Shown: positions 1 through 8,149, numbered from the stretch's first letter. The stretch is DNA of 29,498 nucleotides from Actinomycetota bacterium (GCA_009700365.1 WLME01000002.1:1-29498), one strand, 5' to 3'. Translations and numbers: made by a program. Notes: a model not told the origin generated them from the letters alone.

Positions 1-102
1 AAGAAGGCAGCAGCTAAGCCAGCAGCGAAGAAAGCAGCGCCAAAGCGCCGCAAGAAAGCAGCAGCTAAGCCAGCAGCAAAGAAGGCAGCTCCAAAGCGCC
101 GT
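1..102 (+). repeat. two 51-bp tandem repeats encoding a basic tail
   Basis: Bases 1-51 and 52-102 encode the same 17 residues and differ only at a few synonymous third positions. Copy number in such tails varies easily by slippage, so this array may differ between strains. More copies may lie left of the window edge. Confidence 0.85.
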
Positions 103-129
103 AAGAAGGCTGCTAAGAAGGCTAAGTAA
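1..129 (+). CDS. 3' end of a lysine/alanine-rich DNA-binding protein, probably HU-like (partial)
   Basis: Frame 1 is open from the left edge to a TAA at 127-129, giving 42 residues made only of K, A, P and R. Two copies of a 17-residue unit (KKAAAKPAAKKAAPKRR) are followed by KKAAKKAK. Actinobacterial HU proteins (HupB) commonly carry such a basic, disordered tail behind the HU fold, where it binds DNA non-specifically and compacts the nucleoid. The HU core would lie left of the window, so the family call is inferred from the tail alone. Lysine-rich tails of topoisomerase I or another histone-like protein are possible alternatives. A strong intrinsic terminator follows immediately, which confirms that the gene really ends here. 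Confidence 0.7.
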   Translation, partial: KKAAAKPAAKKAAPKRRKKAAAKPAAKKAAPKRRKKAAKKAK

Positions 130-142
130 TTTAACTTCTTAT

Positions 143-176
143 AAAAAACCCCGCCAGGTAACTGGCGGGGTTTTTT
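143..176 (+). terminator. strong rho-independent terminator
   Basis: The arms 143-157 (AAAAAACCCCGCCAG) and 162-176 are perfectly complementary over 15 bp around the tetraloop GTAA (158-161), and the 3' arm ends in six T. It lies 13 nt after the histone-like stop codon. The A-run/T-run symmetry means it could also terminate the minus-strand MarR gene, whose stop is at 208. Confidence 0.93.
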
Positions 177-207
177 ATTGCAAGAACAAATCTTTAATTA
201 TCTGGTT

Positions 208-690
208 TTACTCTTCTAGTGGATTCTCTTTCAATGAATCTGTCACTCGTTCAAATATTTCAGCAAGCACTCTCTGATCTTCCTTCGTGAGGTGATCGAT
301 AAATCGAGTGCGAACGCTATGAACATGATCCGGGGCAGCGGCAACAATCGCCTTCCATCCCTTGGCTGTCATCACCGCAAAGTAGCCGCGCTTATCTATA
401 GGGCAGGCTTCTCGCTTTACCCATCCAGCCTTCTCCATGACCTTAATTCTGTGTGAAAGACGCGACCTTGAGAGCATGGCGACATCAGCCAATTCGCTCA
501 TGCGCATCCGGCGATCAGGTGCATCACTGAGCTGCGCCAAAACCTCGTAATCTGCCATCGAAAGTTCGTGGTGATCGAGGTCGTAATCAAGTGCTTCAAG
601 CAGACGCCGGCTAGCGATGATGTAGCGGCGCCAGGCCTTCATTTCGGCAGGGTTTAGCCAACGCGGTGTTGTACCGTTTTGTCCTGCCAT
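208..690 (-). CDS. MarR-family transcriptional regulator
   Basis: A winged-helix regulator of about 160 residues, the normal length for MarR. The centre shows the typical pattern: an effector/dimer helix, then a helix-turn-helix (MSELADVAMLSRSRLSHRI), then the recognition-helix tail and wing (VMEKAGWVKRE...DKRGYFAVMT), then a C-terminal dimerisation helix. Two in-frame ATGs exist, at 696 and 690. I chose 690 because a TACACT box (698-703, minus) sits 7 nt upstream, the spacing expected for a leaderless transcript; the 696 start would add only MR. It is divergent from the M13 peptidase gene, and a palindrome lies in the 71-bp gap, so it may regulate itself and that gene. The ligand is not predictable. 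Confidence 0.88.
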   Translation of the reverse strand: MAGQNGTTPRWLNPAEMKAWRRYIIASRRLLEALDYDLDHHELSMADYEVLAQLSDAPDRRMRMSELADVAMLSRSRLSHRIKVMEKAGWVKREACPIDKRGYFAVMTAKGWKAIVAAAPDHVHSVRTRFIDHLTKEDQRVLAEIFERVTDSLKENPLEE

Positions 691-697
691 GCGCATA

Positions 698-703
698 AGT
701 GTA
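698..703 (-). promoter_or_regulatory. candidate -10 box of the MarR gene (leaderless)
   Basis: The minus strand reads TACACT, ending 7 nt before the ATG at 690. This fits the TANNNT box that would place the transcription start at or next to the start codon. No convincing -35 is seen. Confidence 0.35.
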
Positions 704-708
704 CGGCA

Positions 709-740
709 GAAGTAGAATACGTTGAACTTTCAACTACTTC
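709..740. promoter_or_regulatory. nested inverted repeats, candidate MarR operator
   Basis: An inner palindrome GTTGAA-CT-TTCAAC (721-734) is flanked by an outer pair GAAGTAG (709-715) and CTACTTC (734-740). TTGAA/TTCAA half-sites separated by a short centre are typical of MarR-family operators. The site sits between the divergent MarR and M13 genes and immediately downstream of a TAGAAT box at 713-718, so a bound regulator would block transcription start of the peptidase. Binding is inferred. Confidence 0.5.
713..718 (+). promoter_or_regulatory. candidate -10 box for the M13 peptidase gene
   Basis: TAGAAT matches the -10 consensus and would start transcription near 725, inside the palindrome at 721-734. 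That leaves a leader of about 35 nt before the ATG at 762. No clear -35 or Shine-Dalgarno sequence is seen. Confidence 0.4.
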
Positions 741-761
741 TCCTACACCGAATTGGATGAC

Positions 762-2714
762 ATGAGCCTCACATCAGGAATCGATATCGCCTCGCTTGAC
801 CCGCTGGTTCGCCCACAAGATGACCTCTTTCGCCACTACAACGGCAAGTGGCTTACTGAGTACGAGATGCCGGCTGATCGAGCAAGTGATGGAATATTTC
901 GCAAGCTCCATGATGAAGCCGAGGCGCAGGTTCGCCAGATAATTGAGACTGCATCTGGTTCAGGTGAAGCTGCAAAAATTGGTGATCTCTACAAATCCTT
1001 TATGGATACCGATGCAATTAAGGCTCGAGGGATCTCCCCCATCTCTGAAGATTTAGCCGCTATTGATGCCATCACTAATCTCGAAGAATTCATTACCGTA
1101 ATGGCCCGCCTTGAGATGCGCGGTATTGGCGGAATCTTCGGGGCAGGAATTCATCCCGATGCCATGGATTCCAAAACAAATATTTTATATATCGGCCAAG
1201 GTGGGCTATCTCTTCCAGACGAGTCTTACTATCGCGAAGAACAGTTCGCATCGATTCGCACAGCATTCCTGGATCACGTTGCAAAGATGTGCGCACTCGT
1301 GGGCATCGCAGATGGTGCAGCTTTTGCGGAGAAAATCCTCGCCCTTGAAACTCAGATTGCAACCCATCATTGGGATCAGGTGAAAGATCGAGATGCAACC
1401 CTGACCTATAACAAGTTCAGCCGAGCAGAGCTTGAAAACATTGCACCACACTTCTTATTTGACACCTGGGCCACACATGCAAAAGTGCCAGCAAAGGCAT
1501 TTGAAACCTTGGTGGTCTGCGAGCCATCATTCTTTGAAGCTGTCTCGCAGATGCTCGAAAATTTTGATGACAATCGTGGCTCGTGGATAGCTTGGCTCAA
1601 ACTCAATCTAGTATCTGCCAGCGCCGCATTCCTGACCGAAGACATCGTCCAGCAAAACTTTGAGTTCTACGCCAAAACATTATCGGGCACTCCTCAAATC
1701 CGTGATCGCTGGAAACGTGGAGTTTCCCTGACTCAAGGGGCCCTCGGTGAAGCTATCGGCAAGATTTATGTAGAAAGACACTTCCCTGAGAAGGCGAAGA
1801 CCGAGATGAAGGTTTTGGTCGACAATTTGCTTGAGGCTTATCGCCTGAGCATTCTCGAACTCCCCTGGATGTCTGATGCCACCAAGCAGAAGGCGCTCGA
1901 GAAGTTACAGAAGTTCACCGCAAAGATTGGCTACCCAGATAAGTGGCGTGATTATTCGACTCTCGAAATTTCAGCAGATGATTTGATCGGCAACCTCTGG
2001 CGCATTGCAGAGTTTGACCATGCCTATGCCATTGCAAAAATTGGCGCGCCTGTCGATCGCGATGAGTGGCATATGACCCCTCAGACCGTTAACGCCTATT
2101 ACAACCCACTCGCTAACGAGATCGTCTTCCCGGCCGGAATTTTGCAACCGCCGTTCTTTGACCTCAACGCCGAGATGGCCGCCAACTACGGTTCAATTGG
2201 CGCAACTATCGGCCACGAGATCGGCCACGGTTTTGATGATCAAGGTTCTAAATACGACGGTGATGGAAATATGGTCGATTGGTGGACCGATGAGGATCGT
2301 GCAAAGTTTGAAGAGCTCACAGGTGTCTTGGTGAAGCAATTCGATGCGCTCTCTCCTGAGAGCACCCCTGATATCCACATTAATGGCGCCTTCACATTGG
2401 GTGAGAACATCGGAGACCTGGGTGGCCTTGCAATTGCGTATAAGGCTTACAGATTAGCCCTAAAGGGGGCGCAGAGCCCTGTTATTGATGGATTTACTGG
2501 GGATCAACGCTTCTTCCTCTCGCATGCGCACTCCTGGCGCAATAAAAACCGTCCCGAGGAAGTGCGCCGCCGCATTGCAATTGACCCGCACGCGCCAGAT
2601 GAATTCCGATGCAACCAAATTGTTCGCAATGTGCAGGAGTTCTATGACGCCTTTGGGGTTTGCGAAAATGACAAACTCTGGCTTGCGCCAAACGAGCGCG
2701 TTCGGATTTGGTGA
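762..2714 (+). CDS. pepO: M13-family zinc metallopeptidase (neprilysin/PepO-like)
   Basis: About 650 residues, the normal length for the soluble core of M13 endopeptidases, which cut peptides of limited size. The zinc motif HEIGH (HExxH) lies at residues 485-489 in the context TIGHEIGHGFDDQG. The third ligand is the glutamate of ENIGD near residue 548, and the substrate-binding NAYYNP motif is at about residue 446. The C-terminus (CNQIVRNVQEFYDAF...NERVRIW) is the conserved family ending. There is no signal peptide or membrane anchor, so I expect a cytoplasmic enzyme. ATG 762 (MSLTSGIDIASLDP) fits family starts; an in-frame TTG at 753 would add three residues. A lipoprotein gene follows after 10 nt. 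Confidence 0.95.
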   Translation: MSLTSGIDIASLDPLVRPQDDLFRHYNGKWLTEYEMPADRASDGIFRKLHDEAEAQVRQIIETASGSGEAAKIGDLYKSFMDTDAIKARGISPISEDLAAIDAITNLEEFITVMARLEMRGIGGIFGAGIHPDAMDSKTNILYIGQGGLSLPDESYYREEQFASIRTAFLDHVAKMCALVGIADGAAFAEKILALETQIATHHWDQVKDRDATLTYNKFSRAELENIAPHFLFDTWATHAKVPAKAFETLVVCEPSFFEAVSQMLENFDDNRGSWIAWLKLNLVSASAAFLTEDIVQQNFEFYAKTLSGTPQIRDRWKRGVSLTQGALGEAIGKIYVERHFPEKAKTEMKVLVDNLLEAYRLSILELPWMSDATKQKALEKLQKFTAKIGYPDKWRDYSTLEISADDLIGNLWRIAEFDHAYAIAKIGAPVDRDEWHMTPQTVNAYYNPLANEIVFPAGILQPPFFDLNAEMAANYGSIGATIGHEIGHGFDDQGSKYDGDGNMVDWWTDEDRAKFEELTGVLVKQFDALSPESTPDIHINGAFTLGENIGDLGGLAIAYKAYRLALKGAQSPVIDGFTGDQRFFLSHAHSWRNKNRPEEVRRRIAIDPHAPDEFRCNQIVRNVQEFYDAFGVCENDKLWLAPNERVRIW

Positions 2715-2724
2715 AGGTAGAATC

Positions 2725-3261
2725 ATGCCCATGAATCAGAAGCGAATTTCTCAGGTACTGGCCCTCACTCTTATTTCAGCTCTCGCACTCACAGGGTGCG
2801 GCAAGAAAGATTCGGGCCTTAATACCAATCCGGGTGATGCATCGGTCTTCACTGACGCTGCTGCGCCAACTGTGACTACAGGCTTTGGTTCTGCACTAGA
2901 CCTTGGTAAAGATGTAACTATTACCTTCCAAGAAAACACCCGCTTTACACCTGGAGCGTATGCCTCTAATTATCAAAAGGGTATGGTCGCAAATAAGTTT
3001 GATGTCACTGTTCAAAACAAGGGAAGCAAAGCCCTTGATCTCGCAACCATGGCAATCTCTATGAAGTCAGGCAGTGATACCTGCGTTGATATTCTTGATG
3101 GAGATAACAACATTAACGGAGCTCCAACAGAGCCACTCGCTGCTGGCGCATCGGCAACATTTAGCTACGGAGTCGGCTGCTTAGCAAAAACTGGTGGCCC
3201 ACTTGAACTCGGAGTCACACTCGGTTCTGATGTCGTAGGAGTTACAGGAACTCTTAAGTAA
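2725..3261 (+). CDS. secreted lipoprotein, DUF4352/Ig-like fold
   Basis: 178 residues starting at ATG 2725, with GGTGAAGG (2710-2717) as the ribosome site. The N-terminus is a lipoprotein signal: positive MNQKR, a hydrophobic stretch, then lipobox LTGC with Cys25 as the lipidation site. A Ser/Gly/Asp-rich linker follows. The rest is beta-rich: VTITFQENTRF..., NKFDVTVQNKGSKALDL, and a pair of cysteines around residues 117 and 152 that could form a disulfide. The pattern resembles telokin-like DUF4352 domains found on actinobacterial lipoproteins. It starts 10 nt after the M13 stop, so the two are probably co-transcribed. An upstream in-frame extension back to 2485 is only overlap with the peptidase. 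Specific function unknown. Confidence 0.82.
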   Translation: MPMNQKRISQVLALTLISALALTGCGKKDSGLNTNPGDASVFTDAAAPTVTTGFGSALDLGKDVTITFQENTRFTPGAYASNYQKGMVANKFDVTVQNKGSKALDLATMAISMKSGSDTCVDILDGDNNINGAPTEPLAAGASATFSYGVGCLAKTGGPLELGVTLGSDVVGVTGTLK

Positions 3262-3280
3262 CTCTGCTCTGCAGGTAAAT

Positions 3281-4258
3281 CTATTCAGGGAAGTGGCATG
3301 CAACGGTTTGTTGCGGTGCTATCTGAATTGTTGCGGGCACAGAAACCTTACAAATATCTTGCGCCTTCCAGCAGCGAGTATTAAAGACGCATCCACTTGG
3401 TGGATTGACTGGGCTAGGTAGATCGCCCTGCAGAATAATTCGTTCGCGGCTGCGCCCAATCTTTGGATCTGCAACAGGCACCGCAGAGAGCAGAGCCTTC
3501 GTATAAGGATGTCGTGGATTTTCGAATAGCTCGCGCGTTGGCGCCATCTCCATAACCTTGCCGAGATACATCACAACAACGCGATCAGAGATATGTTGAA
3601 CGATTGAAAGGTCGTGGGCGACGAAGAGGAAAGAGAGTCCAAATTCTTTCTGCAAATCATCGAGCAAATTGACTACCTGAGCCTGAATTGAGACATCTAG
3701 GGCAGATACAGGCTCATCGGCAACGATTAGCTTCGGCTTAAGCGCAAGGGCTCGAGCGATTCCAATTCTCTGACGCTGCCCACCAGAGAATTCATGTGGG
3801 AAACGATTAATGTGTTCGGGATTAAGCCCCACCAATTGGAGTAACTCGCGCACCGCATGCTCGACGCCACCTTCGGGATCAATGCCATGGATTGTGTACG
3901 AAGAAGAGATGATTGATCCAACAGTGTGGCGGGGGTTGAGTGAAGAGAAGGGATCCTGAAAAATCATCTGCATTTTAGAACGCACATGCTTCATCTCTTT
4001 ACGACTGAAGTGAGTTATATCTTCGCCATCAAAGATGATTTCACCTGATGTTGGCTCGTAAAGCTTCATCACGGTTCGGCCCACTGTGGTCTTTCCGCAA
4101 CCAGATTCGCCAACAAGGCCAACAGTCTCACCGCGAGCAACAGTAATGTTGACACCATCTACAGCGCGGACTTCACCTTTTACCTTGCTGAAAATTCCAC
4201 CCTCTTTAGCTGGGAAAAATTTAGTCAGGTTACGGAGTTCCAGAATATTGTCAGTCAC
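3281..4258 (-). CDS. dppF: peptide ABC transporter ATP-binding protein (OppF/DppF type)
   Basis: 325-residue ATPase, the second nucleotide-binding subunit of a peptide importer. Walker A GESGCGKT is at residues 50-57, the Q-loop FQDPFSSLNPR at about 100, the signature FSGGQ at 157-161, Walker B LIVADEP at 177-183, and the H-loop histidine at 215. The C-terminal oligopeptide-transporter extension (HPYTKALLSAVP...GCVFNTRCWKAQDIC) has the cysteines seen in this subfamily. The start codon is GTG at 4258, two nucleotides after the stop of the D subunit, so the two are translationally coupled. It is the last gene of the five-gene unit and converges with the lipoprotein gene across 19 bp. The F-type (rather than D-type) call rests on order and on the FFPAKEG N-terminus. 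Confidence 0.93.
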   Translation of the reverse strand: MTDNILELRNLTKFFPAKEGGIFSKVKGEVRAVDGVNITVARGETVGLVGESGCGKTTVGRTVMKLYEPTSGEIIFDGEDITHFSRKEMKHVRSKMQMIFQDPFSSLNPRHTVGSIISSSYTIHGIDPEGGVEHAVRELLQLVGLNPEHINRFPHEFSGGQRQRIGIARALALKPKLIVADEPVSALDVSIQAQVVNLLDDLQKEFGLSFLFVAHDLSIVQHISDRVVVMYLGKVMEMAPTRELFENPRHPYTKALLSAVPVADPKIGRSRERIILQGDLPSPVNPPSGCVFNTRCWKAQDICKVSVPATIQIAPQQTVACHFPE

Positions 4259-4260
4259 TT

Positions 4261-5283
4261 TTACGCCTTATCTTTCACAAGATTATTGAGATCAACTGTA
4301 TCGAGATGGCAGCGAGATAGGTGTCCAGAACCTTTATCACTCAATGATGGAACGCTTGTGTTGCATGCTCCAGAGGAAACCTTTGATGAATATTCGCAAC
4401 GTGGCTGGAATGCACACCCCGAAGGCAAGCTGATGAGTGAAGGAGGCTGTCCAGGGATTGCGCGTAATCGATGAGATTCTCCGCTAGAAATTCGTGGGAC
4501 AGAGTTAAGAAGCCCCAGTGTGTATGGATGTTCTGGTCTATAGAAGATGTCATCAACTGTGCCATCTTCAACAATTCTTCCGCCGTACATAACGCAGATG
4601 CGATCTGCGACTTCAGCGACGACCCCTAAATCATGGGTAATCAGGATGATCGCCATATTGAGTTCGCGTTGGAGATCTTTCAAAAGAGAAAGAATTTGTG
4701 ATTGAACTGTGACATCAAGAGCCGTTGTTGGTTCATCTGCAATGAGAAGAGAAGGGTTGTTGACCAGAGCCATGGCAATCATGGCTCGTTGGCGCATTCC
4801 ACCTGAAAATTGGTGAGGAAAATCGTGAACTCTGCTGGATGGATCTGGGATTCCTACAAGTTCAAGCATCTCAATAGCTTTCTTGATCCCATCTTGCTTC
4901 GAGCCTTTGTTATAAAGATGCCAAGCTTCAGCGATTTGGTCTCCGATGCTGAAAAATGGATGAAGTGCAGACATCGGATCTTGGAAAATCATCGACATCG
5001 CTTTTCCACGGAGTCGGCGTACTGTCTCTGTTGAAGCAGAAATGAGGTCGACGGGACCTTCGGGAAGATTGAGAATTGCGCTGCCCGTAATCTTGGTGCG
5101 TGCTGGATTGTGTAGCCCCATAACTGCTAAGTTCGAAACGGATTTACCTGAACCAGATTCACCAACAATGGCGAGGGTTTCACCTAATCCAACTGAATAG
5201 GTAACTTCATTCGAAGCATGTACATCGCCATCCTCGGTCGGGAAGGTGACATTGAGATTAGTAACTTCAAGAAATTTACTCAT
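4261..5283 (-). CDS. dppD: peptide ABC transporter ATP-binding protein (OppD/DppD type)
   Basis: 340-residue ATPase with Walker A GESGSGKS (41-48), Q-loop FQDPMSALHP (about 100), signature FSGGM (159-163) and Walker B LLIADEP (179-185). The C-terminal oligo_HPY region carries a cysteine set (CAFQPRC, then two further Cys). In several D subunits such cysteines bind an iron-sulfur cluster; whether that holds here is not shown. Its ATG overlaps the stop of the upstream permease gene by 4 nt (ATGA), indicating coupled translation. With DppF it forms the ATPase heterodimer on the cytoplasmic face. Confidence 0.94.
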   Translation of the reverse strand: MSKFLEVTNLNVTFPTEDGDVHASNEVTYSVGLGETLAIVGESGSGKSVSNLAVMGLHNPARTKITGSAILNLPEGPVDLISASTETVRRLRGKAMSMIFQDPMSALHPFFSIGDQIAEAWHLYNKGSKQDGIKKAIEMLELVGIPDPSSRVHDFPHQFSGGMRQRAMIAMALVNNPSLLIADEPTTALDVTVQSQILSLLKDLQRELNMAIILITHDLGVVAEVADRICVMYGGRIVEDGTVDDIFYRPEHPYTLGLLNSVPRISSGESHRLRAIPGQPPSLISLPSGCAFQPRCEYSSKVSSGACNTSVPSLSDKGSGHLSRCHLDTVDLNNLVKDKA

Positions 5284-6281
5284 GATGTACGCACCCGCGG
5301 ATCAATAAATGCGTATGCGATATCCACGATTAAATTCATGATCAGAACAAATGCTGAAGCAATCAACGTTGTTGCCACGATGATCGGCAAATCATAGGTC
5401 TGGGTTACGGCTTTGATACTTAGCTTTCCAAGGCCGTTAAGCCCAAATATTCCTTCAGTGATAATCGCACCGCCCAAGAGGCCAGCAAAATCAAGTCCTG
5501 CGATAGTTACGATTGGTGCAAGAGCTGCTCTGAGAGTGTGCTTGCGAAGAATTACTTTTTCACTCAATCCTTTTGCACGCGCAGTACGGATAAAGTCCTC
5601 GCTAGAAGTTTCAATGACATTAGAGCGAGTAAATCGTGTATAGGTGGCTGCATAAGCAAGTGCCAAGGTTGCACACGGGAAGAAGAATGTCTGAAGCCAG
5701 CCGAAAGGATCAGTCCAAGGGCTATGCCAATTACCTAGTTCGAGCGGGTTCACAAGATTGAACTTAAGTACAATAAAAAGAACAACAAGAATGCCTGAGA
5801 TAAAGGTAGGAAGTGAAGTTCCGACAAGCACGAAGACTGATGCTGCGCGATCTGCAAATTTTCCCTTTTTACGGGCTGAAAGTACGCCGAGTGAAATACC
5901 GACAGTGAGCCACAATATGAAGGCTCCGAGCGCAAGGCTGAATGTGAATGGAAAAGCTTCACCAACAATCTTTGTTACACATTCGTGGCGGGAGAATGAA
6001 TATCCCAATGCAGGAGCTGCGCAGTGAATTGCAATCCCATCCTCGCCAAATGTTCTGCCAGCGAAGAGGCCGACTATAAATCGCCACCACTGCTCGAGGA
6101 CCGAAACATCAAGACCCAATCTGTGGCGGTTTCCTTCTACAAGAGATGGCGTGCACTGCTTAGAGCAGACCAATCTGGCTGGGTCTACGGGGATTAAATC
6201 GAAGATGAAGAAGATAGTCAGGCTCACAATCGCCAGAAGAATCACTGTGTAGAGCAATCGGCGAGTTACATATGAAAGCAT
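5280..6281 (-). CDS. dppB: peptide ABC transporter permease (OppB/DppB type)
   Basis: 333-residue inner-membrane permease with the family N-terminus (MLSYVTRRLLYTVILLAIVS), about six membrane segments, and the cytoplasmic EAA loop (EDFIRTARAKGLSEKVILRKH) that docks on the ATPases. The end is the usual DPRVR. The first external loop has four cysteines (VCSKQC, HCAAP, HECV), probably paired outside the cell. A strong ribosome site (GGAGAAGG) precedes ATG 6281. The gene is separated from the binding-protein gene by 101 bp containing a large hairpin, so its level may be set lower than that of the binding protein. Confidence 0.94.
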   Translation of the reverse strand: MLSYVTRRLLYTVILLAIVSLTIFFIFDLIPVDPARLVCSKQCTPSLVEGNRHRLGLDVSVLEQWWRFIVGLFAGRTFGEDGIAIHCAAPALGYSFSRHECVTKIVGEAFPFTFSLALGAFILWLTVGISLGVLSARKKGKFADRAASVFVLVGTSLPTFISGILVVLFIVLKFNLVNPLELGNWHSPWTDPFGWLQTFFFPCATLALAYAATYTRFTRSNVIETSSEDFIRTARAKGLSEKVILRKHTLRAALAPIVTIAGLDFAGLLGGAIITEGIFGLNGLGKLSIKAVTQTYDLPIIVATTLIASAFVLIMNLIVDIAYAFIDPRVRTS

Positions 6282-6332
6282 TTTCCTTCTCCTTCCTTCA
6301 TTTTTTCACGTTTAATTGCGAAACTTGCGTGA

Positions 6333-6364
6333 CCAAGGTGTGCGAGTTTCCTCGCACACCTTGG
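6333..6364 (-). terminator. 14-bp intercistronic hairpin with GAAA tetraloop between dppA and dppB
   Basis: Arms 6333-6346 (CCAAGGTGTGCGAG) and 6351-6364 are perfectly complementary. On the transcribed minus strand the loop is GAAA, closed by a C-G-rich stem, a stable GNRA tetraloop. The stem extends further with GCGT/ACGC after a small bulge. No T-run follows on the minus strand, so it is a poor intrinsic terminator. It is better read as a partial terminator or a 3' stabiliser of the binding-protein mRNA, a common device in ABC operons. Confidence 0.8.
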
Positions 6365-6382
6365 TTTACGCAACTTAGATCG

Positions 6383-8149
6383 TTACTGCTTTACGTAGAG
6401 CTGTCCGAAGCCGAAGCTTCCCTGTGGCTCCCAGTAGTACACGCCGCCAATCTTTGAGCCCCATGTCTGCTGAGACTTTCCAAAGACTGTACGGATATAC
6501 CAGTACTGATCCATACCGTACTGTGAAAGTTCCTGCCACATCTTCGCTTGCTTCTTACGATCAAGCTCGACGAGTGCAGCATTTACCTTCTTGATAAATC
6601 CTGCATATTCAGGAGTTTTCTTATTCTTAGTGTAGTTACAGCAACCATCACCCCAAAGTTCTGGAATAACTGTTGATGCATTTGCCCAGTCTGCGCCCCA
6701 ACCAGAAGATAAGAAGTCAGTTTCATTCTTATATGTCTCGAGGTTTGCATTGTAGGTACCGGCTGGCTTGTAAACAGTTTCGATTACAAATCCTGCCTTC
6801 TTGAGAGCTGCCTCAACAAGTACTGCTGCTTTCTTATTTGTAGCAGTATCTGCGCGGTAGTACTTAAGGCCCTTTGCTGGGTTTGTTGCACGGTCATATG
6901 CATCTGGGCAAGAAGTCTTAGCCTTCTCGAGCAGAGTCTTTGCATAGTCAGGGTTTCCACCGATCTTGAAGTTTGAATCGTGGATATTTCCCTTTGTAGG
7001 TGCATAGTCCATACCGATTACTGGCTTTACAGGGTTATCGCCCATTTCACCGTAATAGGTAAGTCCACCAGCAAGGTCGATGAGTGACTGGTTGTCGAAG
7101 GCAAAGAAGACTGCCTTACGGACATCGAGACAATCAAGGTGACCAGCTGAGTTATTTGCAGCAAGGTATGAAGTGTAAGGATCGTAGTTATTCATTCTAC
7201 GGTTCTTCTTTGTTGGATCTTCGAAGAATGCAACGTTATTTGAAGGCTGCAATCCATCCATGTTGATACCGTTTGGAATCTGATCTTCTAGATCGATCTG
7301 GTCACGGACATCTTCATCCATACCAAATGTCACAATGATGTCATCTGGATAAGGAGTACGGATTGGGTCTGATGACTTCTTCCAATTTGGGTTACGAACA
7401 AGAATCATTTCATCATTGATTGCATACTTCTTGATCATGTATGGACCAGATGCCATTGGGCAAAGGTCGTACTTATCACCTGTGTCCTTAGCCTTTGGCA
7501 CTGGGCCGCCAGCTAGGTATGTGAGGTAGTAGTTAAAGTCAGGAACTGTACGTACTAGATTGAAAGTGATCGTACGGTTGTCCTTTGAGCAATTAATTGA
7601 CTTGTCAAAGAGTGCTTGACCTGTCTTCTTGTATGGACCCTTGTAGGCAGATGATCCATCTTTATCCTTTGGAATATCCAGCCATGCGATTGGGTAAGCA
7701 GGGCCTTCAACATATACATCGGTTGCGAATGTACGAGACCATCCGTACTTCACATCAGCACATGTAACTGGCTTGCCATCTTCCCATGAGACACCTGGAC
7801 GCAAAGTGAATGTCCATGTCTTTGCTTTGTTGCTTGGCACACCTGTATTTGTAGCCATATCAGCTACAAGAGTTGCTCCATCTTTTCCTGGAACTGGCTT
7901 GTATGAGACAAGTGTTCGCATCACGTATGAACCAAGGAATGCGATATCGCGACCTGTGTAGATACGTTGAGGATCTAGATTAGGGAACTGCTCTGCGTGT
8001 GTGTAGTAATTCAAAGTTCCGCCAGTGACTGGCTTCGCTGTTGCAGCGTTAGCTGCATTCATGCCACCTGCTAGAACTACAGATGCAACAAGAGCTGCAA
8101 CACTTGTAGTCGCTACGAGGCGACGAGCAGTAATTTTCATTACTGACAT
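6383..8149 (-). CDS. dppA: extracellular peptide-binding protein of an ABC importer (SBP family 5)
   Basis: 588 residues. A signal peptide (MKITARRLVATTSVAALVASVVLAGGMNAANA) is followed by the family-5 binding-protein fold: GGTLNYYTHAEQFPNLDPQ, LTFTLRPGVSWEDGKPVTCADV-like segments, and DWANASTVIPELWG near the C-terminus. It captures peptides or similar solutes and delivers them to DppBC. The expected lipobox Cys is absent: the sequence reads LAGG where LAGC is usual, so cleavage after ANA would release a soluble protein. At least seven cysteines in the mature part (INCS, LCPM, LDCL, SCPD, GCC) suggest disulfides. A perfect ribosome site, AAGGAGGA, precedes ATG 8149. True substrate unknown. 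Confidence 0.93.
   Translation of the reverse strand: MSVMKITARRLVATTSVAALVASVVLAGGMNAANAATAKPVTGGTLNYYTHAEQFPNLDPQRIYTGRDIAFLGSYVMRTLVSYKPVPGKDGATLVADMATNTGVPSNKAKTWTFTLRPGVSWEDGKPVTCADVKYGWSRTFATDVYVEGPAYPIAWLDIPKDKDGSSAYKGPYKKTGQALFDKSINCSKDNRTITFNLVRTVPDFNYYLTYLAGGPVPKAKDTGDKYDLCPMASGPYMIKKYAINDEMILVRNPNWKKSSDPIRTPYPDDIIVTFGMDEDVRDQIDLEDQIPNGINMDGLQPSNNVAFFEDPTKKNRRMNNYDPYTSYLAANNSAGHLDCLDVRKAVFFAFDNQSLIDLAGGLTYYGEMGDNPVKPVIGMDYAPTKGNIHDSNFKIGGNPDYAKTLLEKAKTSCPDAYDRATNPAKGLKYYRADTATNKKAAVLVEAALKKAGFVIETVYKPAGTYNANLETYKNETDFLSSGWGADWANASTVIPELWGDGCCNYTKNKKTPEYAGFIKKVNAALVELDRKKQAKMWQELSQYGMDQYWYIRTVFGKSQQTWGSKIGGVYYWEPQGSFGFGQLYVKQ

Noticed and set aside
1..102. CRISPR or mobile-element repeat
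   Set aside because: The repeat is in frame, coding, directly tandem without spacers, and explained by a basic protein tail.
2485..2724. Upstream extension of the lipoprotein frame to 2485
   Set aside because: It overlaps the M13 coding end in another frame; the signal peptide and ribosome site fix the start at 2725.
6333..6364. Classical rho-independent terminator after dppA
   Set aside because: No U-run follows the stem on the transcribed strand; kept as a processing/attenuation hairpin, not a full terminator.
6784..7005. Short frames within dppA and other genes (also 1093-1451, 10714-11211, 22607-23119 and similar)
   Set aside because: They lie wholly inside well-supported genes, show composition typical of shadow frames, and lack ribosome sites or family resemblance.
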